Source: Terana coerulea | Taxonomy: Eukaryota; Basidiomycota; Agaricomycetes; Polyporales; Phanerochaetaceae | Direction: 5' to 3' | DNA length: 64,000 nt | NCBI GenBank assembly: GCA_024811115.1 | Contig: JAKOGH010000051.1 | Span: 248,001 to 312,000, forward strand | Shown here: piece by piece, positions 47,847 through 58,924 of the stretch | Position numbering within the stretch: the first letter of the stretch is position 1 | Layout: every line of letters starts with the position of its first letter | The notes under the pieces: model-generated | Seen by the model: only the letters and a program-made list of their open reading frames with translations | Told to the model about the DNA's origin: nothing | Databases searched by the model: none | Made by a program: the position numbers and the translations under genes

Positions 47847-48914
47847 ATGCCTCTCAAAAGACAGTGCGCATTTTTGTTTCATTTTATCGCTGCCTGCTCA
47901 TTATCCTTTTCTTCAGCACTACAAGCGGCGGCAGCCGCGAGCTTGTCGCCGGAACAGAAAGATCAGAGGTGCGCAGAACGAGTCACAGAACGTAAAAGAG
48001 TCGCTCGCTGACACTCTCTCTGGGCGCAGATCCACAGCGGGGGCAAGCGCATCGCTGAAGAAAGGTGAGGGGACGCTCCTTCCATTCGTTCTCTCCTCGC
48101 CACTCCCATTCCGCTTCCGCGTTCCAACAGAAGTCCCGGGGCGATCCCCCGAGCTTCTGTGGAGGCTATAAGGCCATACAAGCACACACTTGTCCTGTTT
48201 AGAACGTTCTGACTCGAGCGGTTGCAGATCATCGAAGGGGAACGCGCTGCAGCGTCCGAGAAGCTCAGGGAGCGCAAGCTGCGCGACGACCCGCTCGCGA
48301 CCGTCCAAGGCCCGCAGGCCGTCATGTGCAACCGCTGCGGCGCGACGATCAAGCTCTCAACCAAGAGCGCGTACGACGCCTTCCATTGGCACCGACACCG
48401 CGAGCGGTGCCTCAAGCGACCGGACGCGGTCGCCAGGAGTATGCGAGACGCCAATGGGATGGTGCGTGGAAGCGAGCTCCGCATTCGGTTAACACACTGA
48501 CGACCGGGAGCGCCCCCAGGCCGTGGAGGATACGCCGTGCTGGCCGACGGAGTACAGGGTCTCGACGACGCGGCGCACGCCCAGCGGGGCGTCGACGCCG
48601 CCGCTCACATCTGACACCGAGGAGGACCGCTCGAGCGCGGGCGGCGGGGATACGGAGGCGCTGCTGTCCCCCTCCGCCAGCCGACGCCGCTCGCCCCGAT
48701 CGCGCCCCTGTCGCCGTCCGACGCCCCGCGTTCGCCGCTCTACGCGACATGCGTGCTCGGCCTCCAGGCGTACGAGCGGTGGCAGAGCTACGCCGCCGGC
48801 GCCTTCGACGGCAGTGACAACCCGGCGGCGCGCCCCGCCACCGAACCCTATGACGCGCTCTACTGGCCTCCTCGGTTGACGTTCCAGGAGAGCCAGCTGC
48901 GCTCCACCCAGTAA
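47847..48914 (+). CDS. Protein with one C-x2-C-x19-H-x3-C module
   Basis: Start ATG 47847 (MPLKRQ) follows a C/T-rich leader; the early exon phases are unresolved. The clear part encodes IIEGERAAASEKLRERKLRD, then CNRCGATIKLSTKSAYDAF..WHRHRERC, the same spacing as the two modules of the gene just upstream, again with Trp three residues before His. A Ser/Pro-rich region follows. The protein ends AYERWQSYAAGAFDGSD and LTFQESQLRSTQ, with a stop at 48912-48914. A run of five C at 48668-48672 should be six to reach this end. The two genes look like diverged tandem duplicates. Confidence 0.55.
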
Positions 48915-49381
48915 CCTCGCCCCATCAACATCGTGTTTTCTATTCCGGCCACACCCGCAGGCCCCCAATCATCGAGCTCTTGGATATCATAAATCTGCTC
49001 ACTGCTCTGCTCCCCTCGCTTCTTATTCTTGCTTATTAATGTACCGCTTGCTGTGTCGTTCTACTCGATGTTGTGCATAGCTATAATCCGTTGCTCGTTT
49101 ACTGTACATGTACCACCATCGTCATCGTTATCATCCGTCGTCTTGTCGCACTCATATCTTGCATTTCTTGTACATACTCATTCGCATTGGACTTGGAACT
49201 GCTCACCTACATACATCGTATCTACACCAATTTGCTTAGTATGGCTGTATAATCACGTACATACCGCTATCATCTCGTCAATGTACTCGCTGTCTTGACA
49301 AACATGCCACGTCTTTCTGCACGTCCGATCCGGGGAATGGTAAACACAGCATGTTGATGCGAAGAGAAATATGAGAGGTAA
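48915..49381. other. Convergent intergenic space, nothing seen
   Basis: T-rich DNA between the 3' ends of the zinc-module gene and the NDUFAF7-like gene. No feature recognised. Confidence 0.5.
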
Positions 49382-51079
49382 TTAGGTACTAAAACAGAAT
49401 TTGACATTCTGGTAGTACTCCAACATCGGGTTTTCGCCACTCTGCAGCCTTGTCCTCTCCAGATCCGCATATGTCTCCATGAACTCCTGGTGCGTGAACA
49501 CGCTCGACTTGCGCTCGCCGACGGGTAGGCCGCTGCTCGACGTGACACCGTCGACGGGGCGCACGGCGCGACGCGGGGTGGTACGACGAGAAGAAGCCCG
49601 CGCCGGCCGCGAGCGGGGTCCCTGAGCCCGAGAGCGGCGAGCTGCGCGCGTCGCCGGCGTCGCCGCGGAGTGCGGTCGGCAGCGGCTCGGTGAGCACGTG
49701 CTCGTACATGTCACGCAGCTTGGGGAAATCCGTCGGGAAGAAGATGTCGAAGAAGCCCTGCTTGACGAGGAGCGTCTCGCACGGCACGGACGTGCCTCGC
49801 ACGCGTGTCTGCACGACAGGCGCGTTTACGCCGGGCACGGTGTCCGGTAGCGAGGAGAAGTCTGAGAGTAGCAGTCGGTGCCGCGGGAAGAACTGGCGGA
49901 GCGTGCGCAGCAGCGTCAGCAGGCGCGTCGGGATGTACTCCGGCGCGGATAGGTTGGGCGCAAACGGCAGCGAGGTGTACACCGATCGTAGGGCGGGCGC
50001 CATCTTCAGCAGGCGCGGTAGTGGTGGCGGGTGTGCCAGTCCTCGTCGTAATGAAATGAATGAGGAAATGAGGGGGTCCGTAACACGGGTATAATAGGTT
50101 GAGAAATCCCCATTGTCGTCAATGGTGACTACGCCTTGGTATGGCTCCAAGGTGCGCAGGTCGTAACGAATCATATCGTGGGCGAAGTTGTCCTGCATGC
50201 GGTCAGTTGATGCTGTACTCGCCGTTACGTGCATTACGCGGATGCACTTACAATTACTTCCATTGCCAAGAAGAAGCACGGTGACGGTTCGTGAACGTCC
50301 CACTTGAATATGCTTTTATGATTCACCCTCACGCAAGGATGCTCTTTACAGAGTAGTTTCCGCTGTAGGTCCGCTAGGCTTCCACTAATTTCGATGATGT
50401 TGTACCGCGTACGGTCGTACACCTCGGGATGAACATCACGAAGGTAGTCCAGTATGTCCTTGGCCAACGTGCCATTTCCAGCACCAATCTCGTATATGAT
50501 AAGGTCTTCATAGGGGAAGTACTTCAGCAAGTACTCCGACACGAGACATTGGGCGATGGCTTGGCCATAATACGGCTGTACGAGGCTGTTAGCTTTTAAC
50601 ATGTATGCATGCCTGAGTCAAGTAGGACTACACACCTTGAACAGCTCAGTCGGGGTATGCCATATCTGCCGCCCCGGGCCCTCCTCGTTCACCTCAAAGC
50701 CTTGATACCGCCGGGCAACCTCCTCCTGGAATTGGTTAGCGTTGCGCATGGCCCGGAAGTTGATAGGGTCCGTCGCAGTGAAGATCGAGACTTGCTTGGG
50801 GAAGTAGCCATAATGTGGGTTGTATAGCGAGTCTTCAATAAAGTCTCGGACGAGCATCTTGACCTCCGTAGGCGGGGCGCGCAGCGTCTCGAGCTCGTTC
50901 GCCGTGACGCGTCGGTAATGGCTGTGATCCGCTTCGGGTTTGTCTGAGAATGAGAGTTGATTATAGTTGACTTTGTCTCTGGGTTTCCTGGACTCCCGCA
51001 GGCGGCTCGAGCTGGAGAAGGCGGCATGCTGGATTGGCTTGCATCGTCGGAGAGACCGGAGCGAGTTCAGTCGCAGCAT
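49382..51079 (-). CDS. NDUFAF7: NDUFAF7/MidA-like SAM methyltransferase, mitochondrial
   Basis: The N-terminus is an Arg/Ser-rich presequence (MLRLNSLRSLRRCKPIQHAA), suggesting import into mitochondria. The body shows VRDFIEDSLYNPHYGYF, IWHTPTELF, YYGQAIAQCLVSEYLL and the SAM-binding motif IIYEIGAGNGTLAKDIL, diagnostic of the MidA/NDUFAF7 (DUF185) family. The human member dimethylates an arginine of complex I subunit NDUFS2 during assembly. A long C-terminal extension (about 49.4-50.1 kb) contains FDIFFPTDFPKLRDMYEHVL and FTHQEFMETYADLERTR. One C looks extra near 49578. ATG 51077-51079 is the first in-frame ATG. Confidence 0.8.
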
Positions 51080-51648
51080 GCGAACCTGGTGCTTCAAGTT
51101 CGGAGCAGAGAACGCGAATATTGTCTGCTATAGCTTGTCGTATTGGATTGACAGTCTCCCCGGATGTCGAGGTAGAAGCCCTGTTAGCCAATAGCAGAGG
51201 TAAGAATGCAAGCTGAGCAGGAGAGCTACAATTACTGGTGACAGTCACAGACATCACTTGTGACGTCACACTTAACCGGGTGTGTGACAATGTGTTTCGC
51301 CCTCGCCAAGCGCGGTTATGACCATTTCGCAGACGCTCTTGTCGAACGTTCTCACCCCACGCACTCACCGCCGTCTACGTACTAGTTCTCAGCGGCCAGA
51401 CTCGTGGTTGATCTTGATACCAGTTGTCAGAAGTATGTGAAGCACTGAAAACCTTCCCCATGTCGACGTTTCATCTTTCAAACAACCCACTGCTGGCCCT
51501 CGAGCACACCCACCCCGCGACCTTGACCTCGGTTCCAAACGTGGGATAGAATGGAGCAGACGTTTGCTGGGCCAGAAGAGAAACGAGGCAGCAGAATTGT
51601 GCGTAGAACTAACCACTGCTAAGATTAGTCGCTCATGTGTGTGTGTAG
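51080..51648. other. Intergenic, nothing recognised
   Basis: The divergent region between the NDUFAF7-like and DUF6535 genes. It contains TGACGTCA (51262-51269), a CRE/ATF-type palindrome seen in many promoters; its use here is unproven. Confidence 0.4.
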
Positions 51649-54010
51649 TCAATTCTAGGAGGACCCATTGTAACGTCGCCTGGCAGCAATTCCCACATAA
51701 GCCGTGTCGACAGTGAAGCTGAAGATGTATGGGAAGATGACATCTCTGGAAACAATGGCGGCCCCGCTGTACATATTCTCGAGCCTAGTGGCAATAGCGT
51801 GCAATCTCCACGGGAGAAATCGCCGACATTCGACCCTACCCACCTAGCCAGTGAAGCTGTTGTCAGTACCCCTGCTATAATGCTCGCGCTAGTGTATATA
51901 CCAGTGAGATATTCATGCAAACTTCATAGAGCTCGGTCCGAATTGGTGCCCCTCCATCCAGTCGTCGCAGTCGGGTGCCGCGAGCTTACGCAAAGCCCAG
52001 CGTGAGGGCTTGGAGGAGATGTAACAAGCGCTTGAAGAAACACGACAAGTCTTTGGTCGAAGGCTGGAAGGAGGAAGTGGACACACTTCTAGTTTTCGTA
52101 AGCACATCATACTTCCTTATCATTCACAGGCGGACTCAACCCATCATACCTTCAGGCGGGTCTGTTCTCTGCAGTCCTTACAGCCTTCGTAATCGAATCA
52201 TACAAATTCCTGCAACCCGACCCTCAAAATACCTCAGCTAATCTGCTCCTCGAGATCTGGGCATTGTTACGCAACGGCGCACTCTCGGCCAATCCTAGTA
52301 CCGTTGGATCCAGACCGGACATCTCTTCCTTCCAACGTACGCCGCAAGTCTTCGCAATCCGTATAAACACACTATGGTTCTCCAGCCTGGTTTTCAGCCT
52401 GTCGGCGGCATCCGTCGGCATCCTCGTCAAGCAATGGCTTCGGGACTACATCAGCCGTACCGGTAGCTCAGACCCGCGCGAGATCGCCCGCATCCGCCAA
52501 TTCCGGTACGACGGGCTGGTCAAGTGGCATGTCCCGGAGATCATCGGGACACTACCCATCCTGCTTCAGTACGCCCTGGCGTTCTTCTTCGTCGGCCTCG
52601 CCGATCTGCTCTGGTCCCTCAACTTCATCGTCGCGGGCATCGTTACGTGCTTCATTGGGATATCGCTCGCCTTCGTGGTTGTCACAACTATATTGCCTGC
52701 CTTGCGTGCGGATTCTCCCCATCGCTCACCGCAAGCCTTGGCAGTATATCTGACATTCCAGTACAGCATGAGACTAGTGGTTTGGCTCGGCGTGCTTGTC
52801 GTTGGCACCCGGGGACTCGACCAGCGCCCGTGGCCCATCTACGCCCACCCAATTGGCTTCCAAGTCGCGATGGCGGAAAATCAGACTGTGGCTGCAGAAG
52901 ATGCTCCACGAACGCGAGGACAAGACGTGGAGAGAAAGAGAGAAGCGGATCGTTCGAGAGGCGGAAGTGGCCGCTGATCTGGACAACAAGCTCCTTGCTG
53001 GCGCTGACTCACTGTTCATGGACGACCATCTTCTGGCGGAGACGATCAGGCCCTGCGTCCGGGACGTCGACGCCCCGGTGGCAGCGAAATGCGTAGTGGA
53101 CATCTTGACCCAACGTGCGGACGGAGTCATAAATGGAATACCCTCTTGGAAGCATTCGCCAACGTTCGACAAGGACACGGCGACGTTGCTGCATTTGAGT
53201 GCAGATGTTTTGGACAGGGTGGACCTTGCCGACGAGGATGGCACACTCAAAATGCTCATGCTTCTTGAACGGCTGTGTCATGCCACCCCTTTTGAGCAAG
53301 ATCATCCAGATGCGAAAGAGGTGTACGAGCGGGTGTACGAGGCACTGGCAAAGCTTCTTACATTCAAAGAAGCTGTCAACCAGAAAGCCTTCCAGCTGAT
53401 GTACACCCTCTTCCCGCGGGCCAGTCGCTCTGTGCAGATCAATGCCATGGGTGAGTCAAGTCACATGGACTTGTGGTCCTACGCTGACGCGCTATCAGTT
53501 ATCAAGAAGATTGTCACTTATGCCAGAGTCGCCAAGACATCTGGCAGTGGTGATACTTACTACAACGCCTGCGTTATGGCGCTTCAATTCGGCACAGAAC
53601 TCCCAACTGACCAGTTCCGCGCGTCACAACGTTTCCTCGAAAGCCTGCTGGAAGACCTGGAGCAGTACGTCAGATTTGCCCATGCGCTGCCTAGTCCCTC
53701 GCTGCGCGTCGCAGTGGAGGAGTTTGCGGGGCGTGGCCCCAACCTGGTGCGCGGCGAGCTCGTCAGCGCACTCGACCGCATGATCGCTGGGCCGTCGGCG
53801 GGCGCCGCCGCGGTGCAGCAGGCCGACGCAGAGCGGGCGATCCGGAACCTGCGTACGCTGTACGGCTCGCGGCGCCCCCAACGCCAGAGCGCATACCTGC
53901 CCGTAGACCGCCTCGAGCTGCTCGGGCTCAGCCTGCCCGACGTCACGCAGCCTGACGTCGTACTACAACAGCAGACACAAGATGTATCTAATGACGACTC
54001 ACCAGTGTAG
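51649..54010 (+). CDS. DUF6535 membrane protein (5' end uncertain)
   Basis: Basidiomycete-specific family. The N-terminal acidic region precedes the signature KSLVEGWKEEVDTLLVF, an intron, then AGLFSAVLTAFVIESYKFL. Further membrane segments follow (LWFSSLVFSLSAASVGILV; LLQYALAFFFVGLADLLW; FIVAGIVTCFIGISLAFVVV; LVVWLGVLVVGT). The C-terminal 350 residues are soluble and helical (LLLERLCHATPFEQDHPDAK; DALSVIKKIVTYARVAK). A one-base frame change near 52868 joins the two parts; without it the protein would stop at 52977. Function of the family is unknown. No clear start codon was found; 51649 is a splice-acceptor-based limit. Confidence 0.7.
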
Positions 54011-54224
54011 GTACGACGTGTTTCCGAATAAAATTTGATTTCATGTTATTTCCTTCTGCTTGGCGATTCGTCCCGCCAGGGGTGTGAAACTTCGTGGGCG
54101 CTTCGCGTTTTCGCAAACAGTTCCGGCGGGTTTGGGCTGCATTCGTGTTTCTCACCACCACTTCATCGCCACCGCGCGCTGGCAACCAGGACAACAGCTC
54201 GAAAGGGTTCGCACATCCTGATTC

Positions 54225-55496
54225 ATGGCGAACATCGTCGCTGCGCTACGCAGAAAGGCTGCGGATGTCTTTGGACAAGACGCCTTCGCATGGTGCGATC
54301 GATCCTATGTCGTAGACTGGTAAGGAGCAACTCTGTGGTCCCTAACATACCATACACATCCTGTATCTTATGCTCGACTTAACGCAGGGTCTTCGCGTGT
54401 GGGGCATGGCTCATTTCGTGGTTGATCAAAGACTTGAAGCCTTTCGAGCGGGAGTTCGACCCGCACGAATATGCGATAAGCCACAAGCACCACAAAAATA
54501 CGTGCGCACTTTTTGTCCTTTCCGTTTGAAATAGCGAATGAGTTTTTGTAACGGCGCGGCGCAGAATTGGTGGCAACACTAATCTGATGGTAGCGGTACT
54601 GGTGCCTCTTACTGTCGTAGTGCTTGTTGGCACCTTACGGAGGTCAGCCATGGAGCTTCATCACGGCCTTCTTGCGCTGGCATCAGGCAGGTAAAGGCTC
54701 CATGCTATACACTTATAGATATACTTTGCTTACAACAACGTGTAGCGGCTTCAATGAGCTCATCACAGACTTCATGAAGAATAGGGTAGGTGAGGGGGTT
54801 CAATCACTGGTGGTTTGATGTTCGCTTTCGTCTGCTGACGTGTCCATAGGTAGACTAAGGCCCGATTTTTTGAGCCGCTGTAAATGGAGCGACGGTCTTC
54901 AAGCTTGCACTGGGTACGTCCTACGCTGCCAGTAGTGACATACAACTCAACCATTACGTTGACATTGGCAGCAAAGCCAACGACATTATGGAGGGCAGGC
55001 GCTCCTTTCCGTCAGGACATTCGTCTATAGCTTTTGCTGGAATGGCGTTCCTGTCTCTATTCTTCGCAGGATTAACGCACTCGTTGTGCTTTAGTCAGCC
55101 TATCTCTTCTCGCAACTTGCTTGGTAGCCGGCTGGCCAAGCTATGCGTCACTCTAGCGCCTGTGGCGTACTCGACATGGGTGGCAGTTTCACGCCTGGAA
55201 GACTATGTATGTATCTATTCTTTTCTTTGCACGTCGGACAGGCGAGGGGTTCTGACGTGATTTGGTAGCGGCATCACAAGGAGGACGTGATAGTAGGCAG
55301 CCTTCTAGGCACGCTCTGCGCTACAACGTGTTACCTGATATATTGGCCCAACCCTTTCACGCTGACGACCTCTCAATTCGATCGGAGCACTTCAAGGGCG
55401 CGGACGGTATACAGCCAAGGAAACGCGTCTGCAACGCGACATGAAGAATACGATTATGAACTAGCCGGAATGGAACATGGAGGATCATCAGCGTGA
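54225..55496 (+). CDS. PAP2-family lipid phosphate phosphatase
   Basis: An integral membrane phosphatase of the lipid phosphate / diacylglycerol pyrophosphate phosphatase group. The three catalytic motifs are visible: KNRVGRLRPDF, SFPSGHSS and SRLEDYRHHKEDVIVG. Several hydrophobic segments surround them (LISWLIKDL; LMVAVLVPLTVVVLVGTL; IAFAGMAFLSLFFAGL). KPFEREFDPHEYAISHKHHKN follows the first span, as in fungal members. Short introns are spread through the gene, one after HKHHKNT. ATG 54225 to TGA 55494. It probably removes phosphate from phosphatidate or its pyrophosphate. Confidence 0.85.
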
Positions 55497-55625
55497 CCAG
55501 ATACCAATAATGCGTAATTATAACTGCAGGCAGCCGACAGCCCGCTGCCTACGCCCTAACAAACATCCACTTGTCGCCCACCCTTTGCATCTTCCCGCTT
55601 TTCGCCCCGCCGCCGACTTCCTCCA

Positions 55626-58405
55626 TCATTTCGCCCGTGGGAGTCGCGTGGGCGCCGTATTTTCCCCGTCGTACCAGCTCCGGTTCGTCTGCAGCGCGGC
55701 CTCCTGTGCCGACGCGTCGTCGCCGCCGGCGAGCGTCAGCGCGTCCGTGTCCCGCTCCGCGTGTTGCTGCTCAAACCCTCTCCCGCGGCCCCGTGAGCCC
55801 CCGCGGCCGTTGCCGTACGCGTTCGACTGCCCGTGCCCATACGGCTCGCCGTAGCCACGCCCGCGGCCCCGTCCTCTTCCCCGCCACTGCTGCGCCTCGC
55901 CGTGGCCCCAGTCCTGGTCGTCCTGGCTCGTCCACGTCTGTATCGCCTGCGGCTGCTGCGGGGCGTCGTACGGTGCGGCGGTGGGCGAGGCGGCCATCGG
56001 GTAGGCAGGCGCGGCGCCCATGCTCGCGGACATCATAGTAAAGTACTGCATGAGCTCCTCCTGCGACGGCGGGTAGCCGTTCGTGGCGTTCCACGCCTTG
56101 CCCAGCGCCTCCCAGCACGCGGGGTTTGTGTAGTTAAACGTTGTCCAGTCGAATGTGTCCAGTCCGCCAGGGCAAGCCTGGGCTTCCGGGGGGTAGAAGG
56201 TCGAGGGCCCCGGGGTGCTGCCGATGTCGGGGGGCATAGAGTGCGTAGAGGATGGGGGCACGTCTTCCTCGATGGGTACGGGTTCGGATGGATGGGGGGA
56301 TAGCTCGGGAGTGGGCTGCGACGCAGGCGCCGTGGTAGCGGTGTCCGGCGAGCGCGACTGGGCCCGTATGTCCCGCCCGAACTCGTCCTTGCCAGCGTCG
56401 TTCGCAGCGGTCTCGGCGGTGGAGGAGCGCGCGGGGCTTCGTGCGCGGAAGCTGGGGCCGCCGTCGTGCGGCGGGCTGTTGTACGGTCGCCGCTGGCCAT
56501 TTCTGCCTACGGGGCTGCGCGAGCGGCTCTCCCTGGGCTGGGAGGGGTCCCATCTACTCCTGTTTACGCGACTGCGATCTCGATCGTCCCATTGCCCGCG
56601 CCCACGGCTACGGCCCCGGAAGGCCCCCCGCGGCGGGCCACCTCTGAGGTCGCCGCCCCTGTAAGGCCCGTCGTGTCTGTAATCAGAGACTCGGGGATCA
56701 CCAGCGTTGCGCGGGGGCCCTCTGAACTCTGCCCGTGGGTCACGACGGCTGTCGTGATATTCTCTGCCTCTAGGCGCATGTCCGAAACCGTTAACATCAT
56801 CACGATACGCATGGGATTGTGACGGTCCGGGGAACGGAGGAGGTACAGATATTGGTGCATTCGCAGGAGCCGCGGACGGCACTATCGGTACGGGTACGGG
56901 CACAGCGTGAGTAGCCAGAGGGACCGCTGCACTCCCTGCGCTTGCCACCTGCGCCAACTGCTGCAAGAGGGCCAACTGTGCGTGCGGTCGTGTCGAACTG
57001 AGGAGCCGCAGGGGCTGCTGTATTTGGTGCTGTTTGGCTGGCCATGCGTGAGCGGGCATCGCAAGACAAGACCACGAAAGTAACGAGACTTACCCGTTTG
57101 CGGGCCCATTTACGGCTTTGCTGAGCAGCGCGAGCAGCTGCGACTGCACGTCCGTCGCCGGCGGGTGACGGACGCCTGCGGCGGTGTTGAGGACGCCGCT
57201 GACGCCGCCGCCTGCACGCGCGGGTCTGCGGTTGCCGCCCTCGTGGGCTCTTTCTTGTGCTCTGACACAGATAAGATCACATTTCAGTTCAGGTCTCACA
57301 GTTTAGGCTCGGAGCATGGGGCACAACTGGAATTGTATGGATAGAAAAGTACTTAGCGAACACAGCGGGAACATGACAAGCACCTTTTTCTGTAGCTCCT
57401 TTAACAACATTTTGCAACCGTGTCAGTACATCCGAGGGGAAGGTACGCGATTTGACCCAGATGTCTAGGACTTTCTTTGTCTTCTCCTGTAAATACGGTT
57501 AGGATCAAGATACACACGCGCTAATTCGTGGGGTTATGGCACGTAATCGTCAGCAGTACATATTAACCTAAGGTTAGGTTCATACGCGCGACCAGTGACA
57601 CTTCCGACGACCAGGCGACAGAGCAGGAATTATCTTGCACCCGTCGTAGAGAGCAATAGGCAATGCCCCTGTGAATGAGCGCGGACGTCTGGTGCACCCA
57701 TGCGTCAGAGTCTCTCGACATTGCACATCCATATCAGGTCTGTGGATATGTTATTGTTTGGTACTGCTGCCAGAAAACAAAGGGCGTACCTCAAGACATC
57801 CCTCGACAAAGCGCCGACAATTCCACTGCACTTATCACCCGGCCGCCACTGCACCGCAAACAATGTTCGCGCATATAGCCACACAAACTACCGCTATCCG
57901 CCCGAACGCAAGAAGCACGCGAAAAGGACTGACCTTGGCTTCGGGATGATTTGTCGTTACCATGTCCTGAAATAGACCGTCCAACACGCCCTCGACCTTC
58001 AGCAGGAAGGTGGCGCAGTTGCCGGGCACCGTGTTCAGGTCGCCGGTCAGCTTCTTGCTGTTGACCTGCTTCCGCGCCGCGCGTGCGAGCGCGTCGAACG
58101 CATACAGGCTGTTGATCTTGTACGCCGGCTGCAGCGTCTTGTGCGTGCGGTAGAGGATGGAGACCAGCTGGGTATCGGTCTGCGTGTTGGACGATGAGGT
58201 GAGCGAGGCAGGAAGTGGTAGAGCATGCGCATTGCGCACCTCTATTAACTCAAGGGTAATCTCCGTCAGCTTTGTAACCCCGGTTGCAGAGAGCCTCTTT
58301 GCTTTGACGACCTCCTTGAGCGTGCTCTCAAATGTCTGTTATGCAGCGTCAGTGCGATTCTCTCCACGCGAGAGGCGGGGGCAAGCGTACCTCAAGCGAA
58401 GCCAT
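55626..58405 (-). CDS. CID-domain (RNA polymerase II CTD-interacting) protein with RGG/RS-rich tail
   Basis: Exon 1 is only 58391-58405 (MASLE). It continues TFESTLKEVVKAKRLSATG, TLQPAYKINSLYAFDALARA, GNCATFLLKVEGVLDGLFQD and EKTKKVLDIWVKSRTFPSDV, the helical repeat pattern of the CID/RPR domain that binds the phosphorylated CTD of RNA polymerase II. Downstream come Gln/Ala-rich sequence, an Arg-rich RGG/RS region (GAFRGRSRGRGQWDDRDRSR), a W/F-rich segment and a second RG-rich stretch (WRGRGRGRGRGYGEPYGHG), ending at 55626. No RRM was seen. It resembles SCAF/Nrd1-type transcription-termination and splicing factors; the exact orthologue is unclear. Confidence 0.75.
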
Positions 58406-58924
58406 CTTTCATGAGTGTCTTGCGATGCGAGCTGAAATTCAGGGTGAGTAAGAGCCGAGGACGTTGTAGAGAAGGGGGACGGCTTGTCCGTGCGGGACGA
58501 GGGTGAATGTTTGGCTTTATTTGGCCCGAGACCGCTCGCGTTTGGATACTGCCAAATCAGGCTACCCTCCGTCGTTGAATGTCGCAGTCGTGCTCACTCT
58601 CACAGAGGGGTCATTTTATCTGCATCGTGTTGGTTTGAAAACAATATTTAGTGATGTGCACTATTTCTCTCACAGCTTCGATGCCATCGTGTCCTCCATT
58701 AATTCGACTCAGCCTGCGCTCAAACTCAACATGAGATAAGTAGTATTGCCCTCCAACTTCCTCGCGCTATACTTACACATCCAAAGTATCCGATTCTCAA
58801 ACTCAAATTCAGTTGCCGCTATTTCGTGCGCTTTGAGCCTAGGGGCATATTTATGAGGCATATGAAATGTGTTCTACAGACAGGGCCGGCGCGCGTAGGT
58901 AGACTCCAGAATTGAAGATAAAAA
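58406..58924. other. Intergenic, nothing recognised
   Basis: Between the CID gene start and the 3' end of the large F-box gene. No supported frame. Confidence 0.45.
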
